From: Ignavibacteriota bacterium
GTDB lineage: Bacteria > Bacteroidota > Ignavibacteria > Tepidaquicellales > Tepidaquicellaceae
NCBI GenBank assembly: GCA_026390735.1
Contig: JAPLFJ010000056.1
Location: 1-55,872 of the forward strand
Direction of reading: 5' to 3'
DNA length: 55,872 nt
Below the pieces are notes generated by a model that was not told where the DNA came from, did not search any database, and saw only the letters and a list, made by a program, of their open reading frames with translations. The translations under genes were made by a program, and so were the position numbers. This document shows positions 42,311 through 50,200 of the stretch, in pieces; within the stretch, counting starts at the first letter, position 1; each line of letters starts with the position of its first letter.

Positions 42311-43765
42311 ATGCAAAACAAAAATCAATTAGAAGAGCAAAAAGAAAAATTAAGAAAAGTTCAGGATGTGTTTAAACTGATTAAAGAAAAAGAGATTAAG
42401 ATGATTGATTTCAGGTTTACGGATATGCCGGGACAATGGCAACATTTTTCCATTCCCGCAGATAAACTTGAAGAAGGACATTTTTATGAAGGTCTTGGTT
42501 TTGATGGCTCCTCGATTCGCGGATGGAAGACAATAGAAGAGTCTGATATGCTCGCAATACCTGATGCCACTACTGCAAAAGTTGATCCGTTCATAAAATA
42601 TAAATCTTTAAGTCTGGTCTGTGACATTGTGGATCCGATGACTAAACTGCCTTACGACAGAGACCCGAGACTTATTGCTAAAAAAGCAATCAGTTATATG
42701 GAGTCAACCGGTCTTGCCGATGTTGCTTACATCGGACCCGAAGCAGAATTCTTTATACTCGACCACGTTGCTTATAATGTTAATGAATATTCAAGCTGGT
42801 ACAGAATCGATTCGCAGGAAGGATTCTGGAATACAGGTTCCGAAAAAGAAGCAAACCTCGGACATAAGATTAAAGTTAAAGAGGGATACTTTCCCGTGCC
42901 GCCGTCTGATTCTACAAATGACTTAAGAAATCAAATGGTTGAACATTTAATCAATCTTGGAATAGACGTTGAAGTTCAGCATCACGAAGTCGCTACCGCA
43001 GGTCAGAGTGAAATTGATTTTCGTTTTGCTCCACTGGTTGAATGTGCCGATAATCTTCAGACATTTAAGTACGTTGTAAAAAATACTGCACGTGAAGCAG
43101 GAAAGACCGCTACATTTATGCCGAAACCTATCTTTGGCGATAACGGCAGCGGTATGCATGTCCACATTTCTCTCTGGAAAGACGGCAAGGCATTGTTTGC
43201 GGGTGATAAGTATGCTGGATTAAGCGAAATGGCGCTGTACTTTATCGGTGGCATCTTAAAACATGCACCATCATTGCTCGCATTCACAAACCCGACTACA
43301 AATTCTTACAAGAGACTCGTACCGGGATATGAAGCACCTGTAAACCTCGTGTATTCAATGAGGAACAGAAGTGCCAGCATCCGTATTCCTATGTATTCTG
43401 AAAATCCAAAGGCAAAGAGAATTGAATTCCGCTGCCCTGATGGAACCGCCAACCCGTACCTTGCCTTTGCAGCATTGCTTCTGGCAGGACTCGATGGAGT
43501 TGAAAACAAAATTGAACCTGGAAACCCTGTTGATAAGGATATCTACCATTTAAGCGAAAGTGAAAAGAAAGATATTCGCCAGGCACCTGGTTCGCTCGAA
43601 ATAGCACTCGAAAATCTTGAAAGAGACCATGCATTCCTGTTAAAAGGCGGAGTCTTCTCCGAAGAAATAATTAAAACATGGATAGATTATAAGATGGAAA
43701 AAGAAGTTAAGGAAGTTCAGCTTAGACCACATCCTTATGAATTCCATCTGTATTACGAAGTTTAA
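42311..43765 (+). CDS. glnA: Glutamine synthetase, type I
   Basis: 484 residues. Hallmarks are FEG-like LGFDGSSIRGW (about 57-67), the metal-site YIGPEAEFFILD, the NGSGMHVHISLWKDGK ATP/metal motif, and IRIPMYSENPKAKRIEFRCP. Y412 in DKDIYHLSESE aligns with the adenylylated Tyr397 of E. coli GlnA, so it has the GSI-beta regulatory site, though no GlnE is present here. It makes glutamine from glutamate, ammonia and ATP. Single gene ended by a terminator; the 11-bp array lies upstream. Confidence 0.96.
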   Translation: MQNKNQLEEQKEKLRKVQDVFKLIKEKEIKMIDFRFTDMPGQWQHFSIPADKLEEGHFYEGLGFDGSSIRGWKTIEESDMLAIPDATTAKVDPFIKYKSLSLVCDIVDPMTKLPYDRDPRLIAKKAISYMESTGLADVAYIGPEAEFFILDHVAYNVNEYSSWYRIDSQEGFWNTGSEKEANLGHKIKVKEGYFPVPPSDSTNDLRNQMVEHLINLGIDVEVQHHEVATAGQSEIDFRFAPLVECADNLQTFKYVVKNTAREAGKTATFMPKPIFGDNGSGMHVHISLWKDGKALFAGDKYAGLSEMALYFIGGILKHAPSLLAFTNPTTNSYKRLVPGYEAPVNLVYSMRNRSASIRIPMYSENPKAKRIEFRCPDGTANPYLAFAALLLAGLDGVENKIEPGNPVDKDIYHLSESEKKDIRQAPGSLEIALENLERDHAFLLKGGVFSEEIIKTWIDYKMEKEVKEVQLRPHPYEFHLYYEV

Positions 43766-43778
43766 ATAAATTTATTAT

Positions 43779-43806
43779 CCTGCTTTCCTGTGAAAAGGAA
43801 AGCAGG
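43779..43806 (+). terminator. Terminator after glnA
   Basis: CCTGCTTTCCT/AGGAAAGCAGG, 11 bp, loop GTGAAA. Only a weak T-rich stretch (AATATTTCATTT) follows, so efficiency may be partial. Confidence 0.75.
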
Positions 43807-43830
43807 AATATTTCATTTCAAAATATATTA

Positions 43831-44538
43831 ATGACAGAAGAAACACAAAAAAAATCTGTACTCGATAAAGGTTTTGTGGAAGTTATCGACAAATTAGGTT
43901 CCGACCTTACCGTCGTAAATTCTGCAAGAGTATCCTTTGGGAAAGCAAAACAAGAATTTACAGAAAGAGATAGAGTGCTCGTAAGATACCTTGCCGAGAA
44001 TAAACACTATTCTCCTTTCAGACATATAATAGTACAGTTTCATGTTAAGGCTCCCGAGTTCGTGATGAGGCAGTGGTATAAACATGTTGTTGGTATTGAA
44101 ACCTCATCAAGCTATCCTACAAAAGACCACGCCTGGAATGAAATCAGCGGAAGGTATGTACCTGTATCAGATTTCTATACTCCTGATAAATGGAGAGCAC
44201 AGTCGGACGATAATAAGCAGGCATCCGCAGGTGAAGTAGAAAATCAGGATGAGGCAAAAAAAGTCTTTGAAAATGCAATGAATGAAATTCTTATGTGTTA
44301 TAATAAACTTCTTGAACTTGGTGTTGCAAAAGAACAGGCAAGAGTTATACTTCCTCTTAATCAGTTTACGGAAGTTTACTGGACTGCATCGTTTCAGGCA
44401 GTTATGAATTTCATCGACCTTAGAGATCATACTCACGCACAATGGGAAATCAGAGAGTATGCTAAAGTTATAAAAGATTTTATGTTTGAACTTTTTCCTG
44501 AAACTACGAAAATCTGGTTCGAAGTTCAGAATAAATAA
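43831..44538 (+). CDS. thyX: ThyX, flavin-dependent thymidylate synthase
   Basis: 235 residues. SARVSFGKAKQEFTERDRVL and the helix FVMRQWYKH (77-85) identify ThyX. The usual RHR-x7-S motif is replaced by KHVVG (84-88) followed by an insertion (IETSSSYPTKDHAWNE) before SGRY, a recognised variant of the family. The substrate-binding RVILPLNQFTEVYWTASFQA is intact. It makes dTMP from dUMP with methylene-tetrahydrofolate and FAD. No thyA is in the window. Confidence 0.9.
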   Translation: MTEETQKKSVLDKGFVEVIDKLGSDLTVVNSARVSFGKAKQEFTERDRVLVRYLAENKHYSPFRHIIVQFHVKAPEFVMRQWYKHVVGIETSSSYPTKDHAWNEISGRYVPVSDFYTPDKWRAQSDDNKQASAGEVENQDEAKKVFENAMNEILMCYNKLLELGVAKEQARVILPLNQFTEVYWTASFQAVMNFIDLRDHTHAQWEIREYAKVIKDFMFELFPETTKIWFEVQNK

Positions 44539-44550
44539 ATATTAAAATAT

Positions 44551-45345
44551 ATGAGTTTTTTACTGTATATCCCGTTATGGCTGATGGTACCGATAATTGC
44601 CCTGTTAAGTATCGCAATTATCTTTACCGGTTTTAAAATTATTCATAAGTTCATTCATTATGAACATCTTGAAAAGTACCATAATGTTACAAGTTATATA
44701 TTCAATGCCTTTGGTCTTCTTTATGCCGTCATTATTGCATTCGTTGTTTATATAAACTGGAGCGATTACAACAATGCTCAGGAACAGGTTTACAATGAAT
44801 CAAATTATATATCAAATCTATTCCATAATGTTCAGGGATTCCCTGAGCCTGTAAAATCAGATTTGATGAAATGCATTATCGAATATACTGATCATATATA
44901 CTACGTTGAAATGACGGATATGAAGTTTGGCAAATCTGATTACGAAAGGAATATTTATTATTCTAAACTATGGGATTATTTTCTTAAAATTGAACCCAAA
45001 AAACTTGATAATCCTCTTTTATACGAACAGTGTCTGGGTTTAATAAATAAAATAAGTGAATCCAGAAGGTTCAGGTACTTTTACTTAAACAACACTATCC
45101 CTTCTCTGATATGGGTTGTTATGCTGTTCGGTTGTTACTTTTCTTTCTCGTTCTCGTTTTTCTTCGGTATGCGTGCAAAATTCCCGTATTTGCTGCTTGT
45201 TATAGGGTTTACATTTATAAATATAATTTTGCTGTACCTAATATTCATTCTCGATCACCCTTATCAGGGGGTAAATGCAATTTCCTATTTACCAATGGAG
45301 AAAATTTTAGCCCATTTTAATACAGTATTCAGTGGCGTAAAATAA
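44551..45345 (+). CDS. DUF4239 (bestrophin-like) membrane protein
   Basis: 264 residues with four transmembrane segments: about 8-28, 50-68, 185-205 and 213-235. FGLLYAVIIAFVVYINWSDY and the terminal LDHPYQGVNAI match the DUF4239 pattern. These resemble bestrophin-type channels; transport has not been shown for this group as far as I know. It starts 12 bp after thyX and is probably cotranscribed. Its 3' end nearly meets the convergent proline dehydrogenase gene (2-bp gap), with no terminator seen. Confidence 0.78.
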   Translation: MSFLLYIPLWLMVPIIALLSIAIIFTGFKIIHKFIHYEHLEKYHNVTSYIFNAFGLLYAVIIAFVVYINWSDYNNAQEQVYNESNYISNLFHNVQGFPEPVKSDLMKCIIEYTDHIYYVEMTDMKFGKSDYERNIYYSKLWDYFLKIEPKKLDNPLLYEQCLGLINKISESRRFRYFYLNNTIPSLIWVVMLFGCYFSFSFSFFFGMRAKFPYLLLVIGFTFINIILLYLIFILDHPYQGVNAISYLPMEKILAHFNTVFSGVK

Positions 45346-45347
45346 GT

Positions 45348-46244
45348 CTATTTTGAAAATATAGATTTTAAAACCTGTCCTGCAACATTCGGGTTTTCCT
45401 GAAAACGCCTGATTGAATATTCATACCATCTTTTTCCGAATGGTACGTATACTCTTGTTCTGTGCCCGTTCGCAACAATCTTGTCCCTCAGCCACTCCCT
45501 CACTCCAAGCAGCATCTGAAATTCATACCTATCTTTTGAAATGTTCATTTCCTTAATAATCTTCTCTGCTCCGTCAGTCAGATAATCGTCGTGTGTCGCA
45601 ATCCCAACGTATGCATTGCGCTCAAACATTATTCTTAAAACCTTTAAATAATTGTCTCTTATTTCCTGCCTGCCCTTAAATGCTATCGATTCCGGCTCCA
45701 CGTATATTCCCTTGCAGAGTCTGAAGTTTGCTTTCTCTTCGGTTAAATCCATTACATCCTTTTTAGTTCTTCTCAGGTAAGCCTGTAACACCAGTCCGAC
45801 GTTATCATACTTTGCCCTCATTTCCCTGTACATCTTTATTGTTATATCCGTTACTTCAGAATTCTCCATATCTATACGCACAAATATATTCTTACTCTTT
45901 GCACTTTCAAGTATTTCTGAAAACAAATTCCTGCAAAGCTCATAGTCCATCGCAAGAGCAATCATCGTAAGTTTTACCGAAAGATTACCGTCCAGTTTTT
46001 CTTTCACAATTGTATCCAGAACCTCAAGCGATTCATTCTTAGACTGTACTGCTTCACTCCTGTCTTTAATACTCTCGCCAAGCACGTCAATGGTTGCCAT
46101 TATTGTCTTTACGTTCAAAGCTTTTACTGCCGCTACTGCATCATTGATGTTGTCGCCTGCAATGTATTTGTTCGCAAATACACGCACGAGTTTCTTCGGA
46201 AGTAATGGTAATGTTTTTACGATTACTGTATTTATTGGGTTCAT
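45348..46244 (-). CDS. Proline dehydrogenase
   Basis: 298 residues, a single beta/alpha-barrel PRODH domain without the aldehyde dehydrogenase of PutA. Conserved barrel segments are LSVKLTMIALAMD, NIFVRIDMENSEVTD, VGLVLQAYLRRTKKDVMDL, FRLCKGIYVEPESIAFKG, VGIATHDDYLTDGA, YEFQMLLGVREWLRDK and VYVPFGKRWYEYSIRRFQEN. It oxidises proline to pyrroline-5-carboxylate with FAD and passes electrons to quinone. It follows the DUF2203 gene by 10 bp in the same direction. Confidence 0.92.
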   Translation of the reverse strand: MNPINTVIVKTLPLLPKKLVRVFANKYIAGDNINDAVAAVKALNVKTIMATIDVLGESIKDRSEAVQSKNESLEVLDTIVKEKLDGNLSVKLTMIALAMDYELCRNLFSEILESAKSKNIFVRIDMENSEVTDITIKMYREMRAKYDNVGLVLQAYLRRTKKDVMDLTEEKANFRLCKGIYVEPESIAFKGRQEIRDNYLKVLRIMFERNAYVGIATHDDYLTDGAEKIIKEMNISKDRYEFQMLLGVREWLRDKIVANGHRTRVYVPFGKRWYEYSIRRFQENPNVAGQVLKSIFSK

Positions 46245-46254
46245 ATATTGAAAT

Positions 46255-46641
46255 TTATAGTTCGTCTAATGTTTTTCTGCCGGCAAATCCTTCGCTCAGA
46301 CTGTGCCAGTATTCTATCTTCTCTTCTCCGAGCAGATAGCATAAATATACTTCTTCTCCGTTGTTTCTTATGTGCCGGAAATCAATTAATGCAGTGTCCA
46401 CATTCTTTATCTCTATCGATAAAGAAGAAAGATTCTTTACGATTTTAATCAGCTCTTCCATCTCATCAGGAAATTTACCCGTCCCGTTGGGACCCATTCC
46501 GCCATAGTATTCGTGTTTGTATACATCAAACCCAAGTTCGTTTAACTTTTTCTTCAGCATTACCATCTGTACCAGTGCCGGCATTACTGATTTTAAACGA
46601 CTTTGTGCTTCTTCTACTGTATAATATATTGTTCTGCTCAT
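46255..46641 (-). CDS. DUF2203 family protein
   Basis: 128 residues. The N-terminus YYTVEEAQSRLKSVMPALVQ and the C-terminus IDFRHIRNNGEEVYLCYLLG then IEYWHSLSEGFAGRKTLDEL are the typical DUF2203 signatures. Small cytoplasmic, largely helical protein of unknown function. First gene of a two-gene leftward unit with proline dehydrogenase; divergent from the YdcF-like gene at 46728 across 86 bp. Confidence 0.88.
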   Translation of the reverse strand: MSRTIYYTVEEAQSRLKSVMPALVQMVMLKKKLNELGFDVYKHEYYGGMGPNGTGKFPDEMEELIKIVKNLSSLSIEIKNVDTALIDFRHIRNNGEEVYLCYLLGEEKIEYWHSLSEGFAGRKTLDEL

Positions 46642-46727
46642 TGTGTGTAAATTAACTTTATTGTGAATATCAAAAAAGTCAAAATCTTTGAATTGAATTG
46701 TTAATAGAATTTAGCAATTTTAAACGT

Positions 46728-47390
46728 ATGCAGAACACTGATAATTTTTTCACAAAAGAGGTACATAAACGCAGACTGACCTGGAGGTTTAAAGTAATAA
46801 TACTCCTCGTGCTGATATTGATGATTGTTCTCCTGCGTAATTCGATACTCTATTCTCTGGGCTCATTTCTCGTTTATGATACGGGCGACATCACCAGGGC
46901 AGATATTGTAATCCTTGAAGAAGATGTAAACTCGAAGGAAGGTTTAGGTTATTGTCTTAATCTATACACAAAAGGCCTGTGCAAAGAAATCTGGGCAGTT
47001 AAGATTGTTGATACTTCTATGATCTATACAGATGAACAGTATCTGCAGTTTATTAACTCTGTTATCGATTCAGGCGGTTATAAAGTAAAGATTAAGTATT
47101 TCATCTTTGACGTGGAACATCCCGTTACTTTGAATAAATCCCTGCAAATCCAGGACTCTATGAAAACCCATAATTATACTTCGGCAATATTAGTGACAAA
47201 TGCTTTTCATTCAAAACGAAGTTATAAAGTTTATAATAAAATATTCCAGCCGAACGGAATCTCCATTCAGTCTAAAGTCTATTATACAAAAGTCAGACTC
47301 GAAGACTGGTATAAAAATTCAAACGGACTGCGCTATGTATTTCCCGAATACATAAAATACATCTATTACACCTTCAGAGGCTTCATCTAA
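46728..47390 (+). CDS. YdcF/SanA-like (DUF218) membrane protein
   Basis: About 220 residues from the ATG at 46728; an upstream in-frame TTG at 46698 is less likely. One transmembrane helix near residues 21-42 (VIILLVLILMIVLLRNSILY), then a Rossmann-like extracytoplasmic domain. TSAILVTNAFHSKRSYKVYN is the DUF218 motif for helix and loop, and DIVILEEDVNSKEG is at the N-terminal strand. The family includes ElyC and SanA, linked to envelope integrity. The remaining family residues are diverged, so this is a moderate call. Confidence 0.65.
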   Translation: MQNTDNFFTKEVHKRRLTWRFKVIILLVLILMIVLLRNSILYSLGSFLVYDTGDITRADIVILEEDVNSKEGLGYCLNLYTKGLCKEIWAVKIVDTSMIYTDEQYLQFINSVIDSGGYKVKIKYFIFDVEHPVTLNKSLQIQDSMKTHNYTSAILVTNAFHSKRSYKVYNKIFQPNGISIQSKVYYTKVRLEDWYKNSNGLRYVFPEYIKYIYYTFRGFI

Positions 47391-47487
47391 TCTTTTTCCC
47401 ACTTATTGAGCATTCTTCGCGAAATCCCGATGTTCTATATCGGGATTCACTTTCTAACTTCTTCACTCTCATTCATTCCAGAATTTC

Positions 47488-47537
47488 TTTACAATTTCTT
47501 AACATTTCCGTTGCATTATCGTAACTTGCATTTTCAA
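47488..47537 (+). promoter_or_regulatory. Pho-box-like array upstream of pstS
   Basis: Hexamers TTTACA (47488), TTAACA (47499), GTTGCA (47510), GTAACT (47521) and TTTCAA (47532) lie at exact 11-bp spacing, separated by 5-bp T-rich spacers. This is the layout of PhoB/PhoP-type boxes (TTAACA repeats every 11 bp in Bacillus). TATAAC at 47544-47549 can serve as the -10, placing the array over the -35 region as in activated Pho promoters. Confidence 0.65.
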
Positions 47538-47579
47538 CATTTGTATAACTTTTTAAACTAAAACATTAATAAAACAACT

Positions 47580-48614
47580 ATGAAGTATTTAACAATTCTT
47601 TTACTCGTGTTTGCTTTTATCGCATCGTCTTGCGGCAAAAAGGAAAATGCAGGACCTGTTCAGTTAAACGGTGCTGGTGCAACTTTTCCGTTTCCATTGT
47701 ATTCAAAATGGTTTGATGAATACGCAAAGGTAAACAAAGATGCAAAGTTCAACTACCAGTCAATCGGTAGTGGCGGCGGTATTAAGCAGGTTACAGAGGG
47801 TACCGTTGATTTTGGTGCAACAGATGCTCCTATGTCTGTCGAGGAAACAAAAAACGCCGAAACAAAAAGCGGCACAAAGATTCATCATATCCCTACTGTG
47901 CTTGGTGCAGTTGTATTGACATATAATGTGCCTGGAGTAGAGAAATTGAATTTAACAGGTGAAAACGTTGCCGATATATATCTCGGAAAAATTAAAAAAT
48001 GGAATGACCCGAAAATCGTAAAAGAAAATCCTGATACAAAATTACCGGACAAGGATATTACGGTTGTGTTCAGAACAGACGGAAGCGGTACAACATATAT
48101 ATTTTCTGATTATTTAGGTGCTGTAAGCCCGGAAGCCAAAGAAAAGATTGGTGTATCAAAGACAGCCAAATTTGAAATCGGTCAAGGCGGTAAAGGTAAC
48201 GAAGGAGTCACAGGTGTAGTAAAACAACTTGAATACTCAATCGGTTATGTTGAATTAATATATGCAATCCAGAATAAACTAAAATATGCAAACATAAAGA
48301 ACTTAGAGGGTGAGTTTGTAGCACCGACTTTAGAATCAGTTACAAAAGCAGGTGAAGTTACATTACCTCAGATGCCGGAAACATTAACGATGTCAATCAT
48401 TAATGCAAAAGGACCGGGAGCTTATCCGATTGCAAGTTATACATACTTATTAGTATACGAAAAACACAAAGACCCTGCAAAAGGTAAACTTGTAAAAGCA
48501 TTCCTCGAGTGGGCACTTGGAGAAGGTCAAAAATACGCAAAAGACCTTGGTTATGCTCCCCTTCCTGCAGAAGTAAGCAAAAAGGGATTAGAAAAAGTTA
48601 AAGCATTAAATTAA
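47580..48614 (+). CDS. pstS: PstS phosphate-binding lipoprotein
   Basis: 344 residues. Lipoprotein signal with lipobox ASSC (Cys18). PstS signature loops: GAGATFPFPLYSKWFDEY, SIGSGGGIKQVTEGTVDFGA, TDAPMS and FRTDGSGTTYIFSDYL, which supply the Ser/Thr/Asp/Arg phosphate contacts. It binds phosphate for the PstCAB transporter. No pstC, pstA, pstB or phoU gene follows; instead come a porin and a TonB receptor, so this may be a split Pst system or an outer-membrane-linked uptake locus. Preceded by a Pho-box-like array. Confidence 0.93.
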   Translation: MKYLTILLLVFAFIASSCGKKENAGPVQLNGAGATFPFPLYSKWFDEYAKVNKDAKFNYQSIGSGGGIKQVTEGTVDFGATDAPMSVEETKNAETKSGTKIHHIPTVLGAVVLTYNVPGVEKLNLTGENVADIYLGKIKKWNDPKIVKENPDTKLPDKDITVVFRTDGSGTTYIFSDYLGAVSPEAKEKIGVSKTAKFEIGQGGKGNEGVTGVVKQLEYSIGYVELIYAIQNKLKYANIKNLEGEFVAPTLESVTKAGEVTLPQMPETLTMSIINAKGPGAYPIASYTYLLVYEKHKDPAKGKLVKAFLEWALGEGQKYAKDLGYAPLPAEVSKKGLEKVKALN

Positions 48615-48694
48615 ATCAATTTGTTATTCCAGTAAGAATAAGGGCTTTTTGGAATAAGTAATTAAAAATTAAATTAAATTAAATTAAATAGACT

Positions 48695-50035
48695 ATGAGA
48701 CATTTATTAATCGCAGTATCGCTGTTATTCGTTATAACAACAGCATCATTTGGACAAAATAAAACAGAATTTAAACCGGAAGTTAAAATCGGTGGTACAA
48801 TGTTTACAGGATGGACAGACAATATTGACAACTCTGATTTTATCGGCAAACTGGATACATCTGCATCAACAGGCGTTAACCCGGGTTCTGCTTTTGGTTT
48901 TAATCCTGTGAAAAATCAGTTTGAAACAGGCAAGAATTCTTTCTATCTTGATCGTGCATACATAAATATAAGAGCATCTTTAACTCCTCAGATCAGTGCA
49001 CGTATTACACCAGATATCACTTCTATAGTTGATCAGGCTGGCGTAACTCAATGGACATATCAGTTAAAATATGGTTTTGTTGATTATACTCCGCTCGCTA
49101 TGGATAACGGTTCGAGCCTCACTTTTGAAGTCGGTGTTCTTCCTAATTACTGGATAAACAATGTCGAAAAAGCATATGGTTTCAGAGGTGTTCAGAAAAC
49201 ACTTACAGATTACGGCTGGACAATGTCAGCCTCAAGAAACGGAACAACAGTAACAAGAAAAACAGGTTCTTACTTCTCAAGTGCCGACCTTGGTTTAACT
49301 GCTAAGTTTACATTCCCTGATAAAATTGCCGACCTTTATGTCGCAGTATTAAACGGTAATGGTTATAAGAACCTTGCTTACGACCAGAACAGGTTTAAAG
49401 ATTTTATGGCATCAGCATTTATCTATCCTCTTCAGGGTACGATTAAGCAAAATATGGACGCCGCAAAAAAAATGAACAAGACAAGAATAGACGGTATCGC
49501 AGACCTTACAGTTGGCGGATTTGCTTATATGGGTAAATTAGGAAGCAATGAATACGGCGTTGTTAACGGAGGTTCATATAAAAATAACCGTTTCGGCGGT
49601 ATGGCTAACTTCAAATACAATTTCAAAAACTTTGGTTACATAAAAGTAGGCGGTGAATTAAGTCTTCAGTCGAATCAGGTTCCTTCTTCTACACCGGCAA
49701 CGTCTGACTCTACTTTCTCTGCACAGGGTATTTCAACCTGGGTTGAGTTCAATCCTCCGATAGAAATGTTACAGGAAAAATTAATGTTCACATTCAGATA
49801 CGATACTTTCACCCCTAATACAACAGGTCCCGGAACTAACCTTACCGGCTTCACAGGTGATGCTAACAAGCAGTCATTAATGATTATCGGACTTATGTTC
49901 AAACCGTCTTCGGTTTTAACACTTGGTCTGAATTATCAGTCTCAGGGATTTGATAAGAATTATATTGTTAATTATGATGGAACAACCAAAAGTACTTTAA
50001 ACAGACTCTACTTCAATACAATAATCGAGTTCTAA
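48695..50035 (+). CDS. Outer-membrane porin, probably phosphate-linked
   Basis: 446 residues with a signal peptide (VITTASFGQ cleavage). The mature protein alternates aromatic and polar residues in amphipathic beta strands and ends in an aromatic residue (LNRLYFNTIIEF), the usual barrel-assembly signal. SFYLDRAYINIRASLTPQIS is typical of the OprP/OprO-like porin group. The gap of 80 bp after pstS contains an AAATT-rich stretch and only a weak 7-bp hairpin (48624-48657), so cotranscription with pstS is likely. Phosphate selectivity is inferred from this. Confidence 0.78.
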   Translation: MRHLLIAVSLLFVITTASFGQNKTEFKPEVKIGGTMFTGWTDNIDNSDFIGKLDTSASTGVNPGSAFGFNPVKNQFETGKNSFYLDRAYINIRASLTPQISARITPDITSIVDQAGVTQWTYQLKYGFVDYTPLAMDNGSSLTFEVGVLPNYWINNVEKAYGFRGVQKTLTDYGWTMSASRNGTTVTRKTGSYFSSADLGLTAKFTFPDKIADLYVAVLNGNGYKNLAYDQNRFKDFMASAFIYPLQGTIKQNMDAAKKMNKTRIDGIADLTVGGFAYMGKLGSNEYGVVNGGSYKNNRFGGMANFKYNFKNFGYIKVGGELSLQSNQVPSSTPATSDSTFSAQGISTWVEFNPPIEMLQEKLMFTFRYDTFTPNTTGPGTNLTGFTGDANKQSLMIIGLMFKPSSVLTLGLNYQSQGFDKNYIVNYDGTTKSTLNRLYFNTIIEF

Positions 50036-50058
50036 AGTAGGCTGTAATCTTTTTATGA

Positions 50059-50093
50059 ACGGGCAGATTAAACAATCTGCCCGTTTTGTTTTA
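50059..50093 (+). terminator. Intrinsic terminator after the porin gene
   Basis: ACGGGCAGATT/AATCTGCCCGT, 11-bp perfect stem (50059-50069, 50074-50084) with loop AAAC, followed by TTTGTTTTA. Confidence 0.92.
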
Positions 50094-50099
50094 TAAAGT

Positions 50100-50175
50100 T
50101 TAACAATTACTTGAGCTCCTCTTAACCATTTCGTAACATTATTTATATTTCCTTAACATATCAAATGTAATTTTG
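50100..50175 (+). promoter_or_regulatory. Pho-box-like array and promoter of the TonB receptor
   Basis: TTAACA (50100), TTGAGC (50111), TTAACC (50122), GTAACA (50133) and TATATT (50144) occur at exact 11-bp intervals, the same layout as before pstS. A further TTAACA at 50153 is out of phase. TAATTTTG at 50168-50175 fits the -7 box TAnnTTTG. The start codon is at 50201. Confidence 0.6.
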
Positions 50176-50200
50176 TATTAGAAATTAACAAAATTAGAAT

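Noticed and set aside
48624-48657. Terminator between pstS and the porin gene
   Set aside because: Only a 7-bp TTATTCC/GGAATAA stem with a 20-nt loop and no T-run, so cotranscription is more likely.
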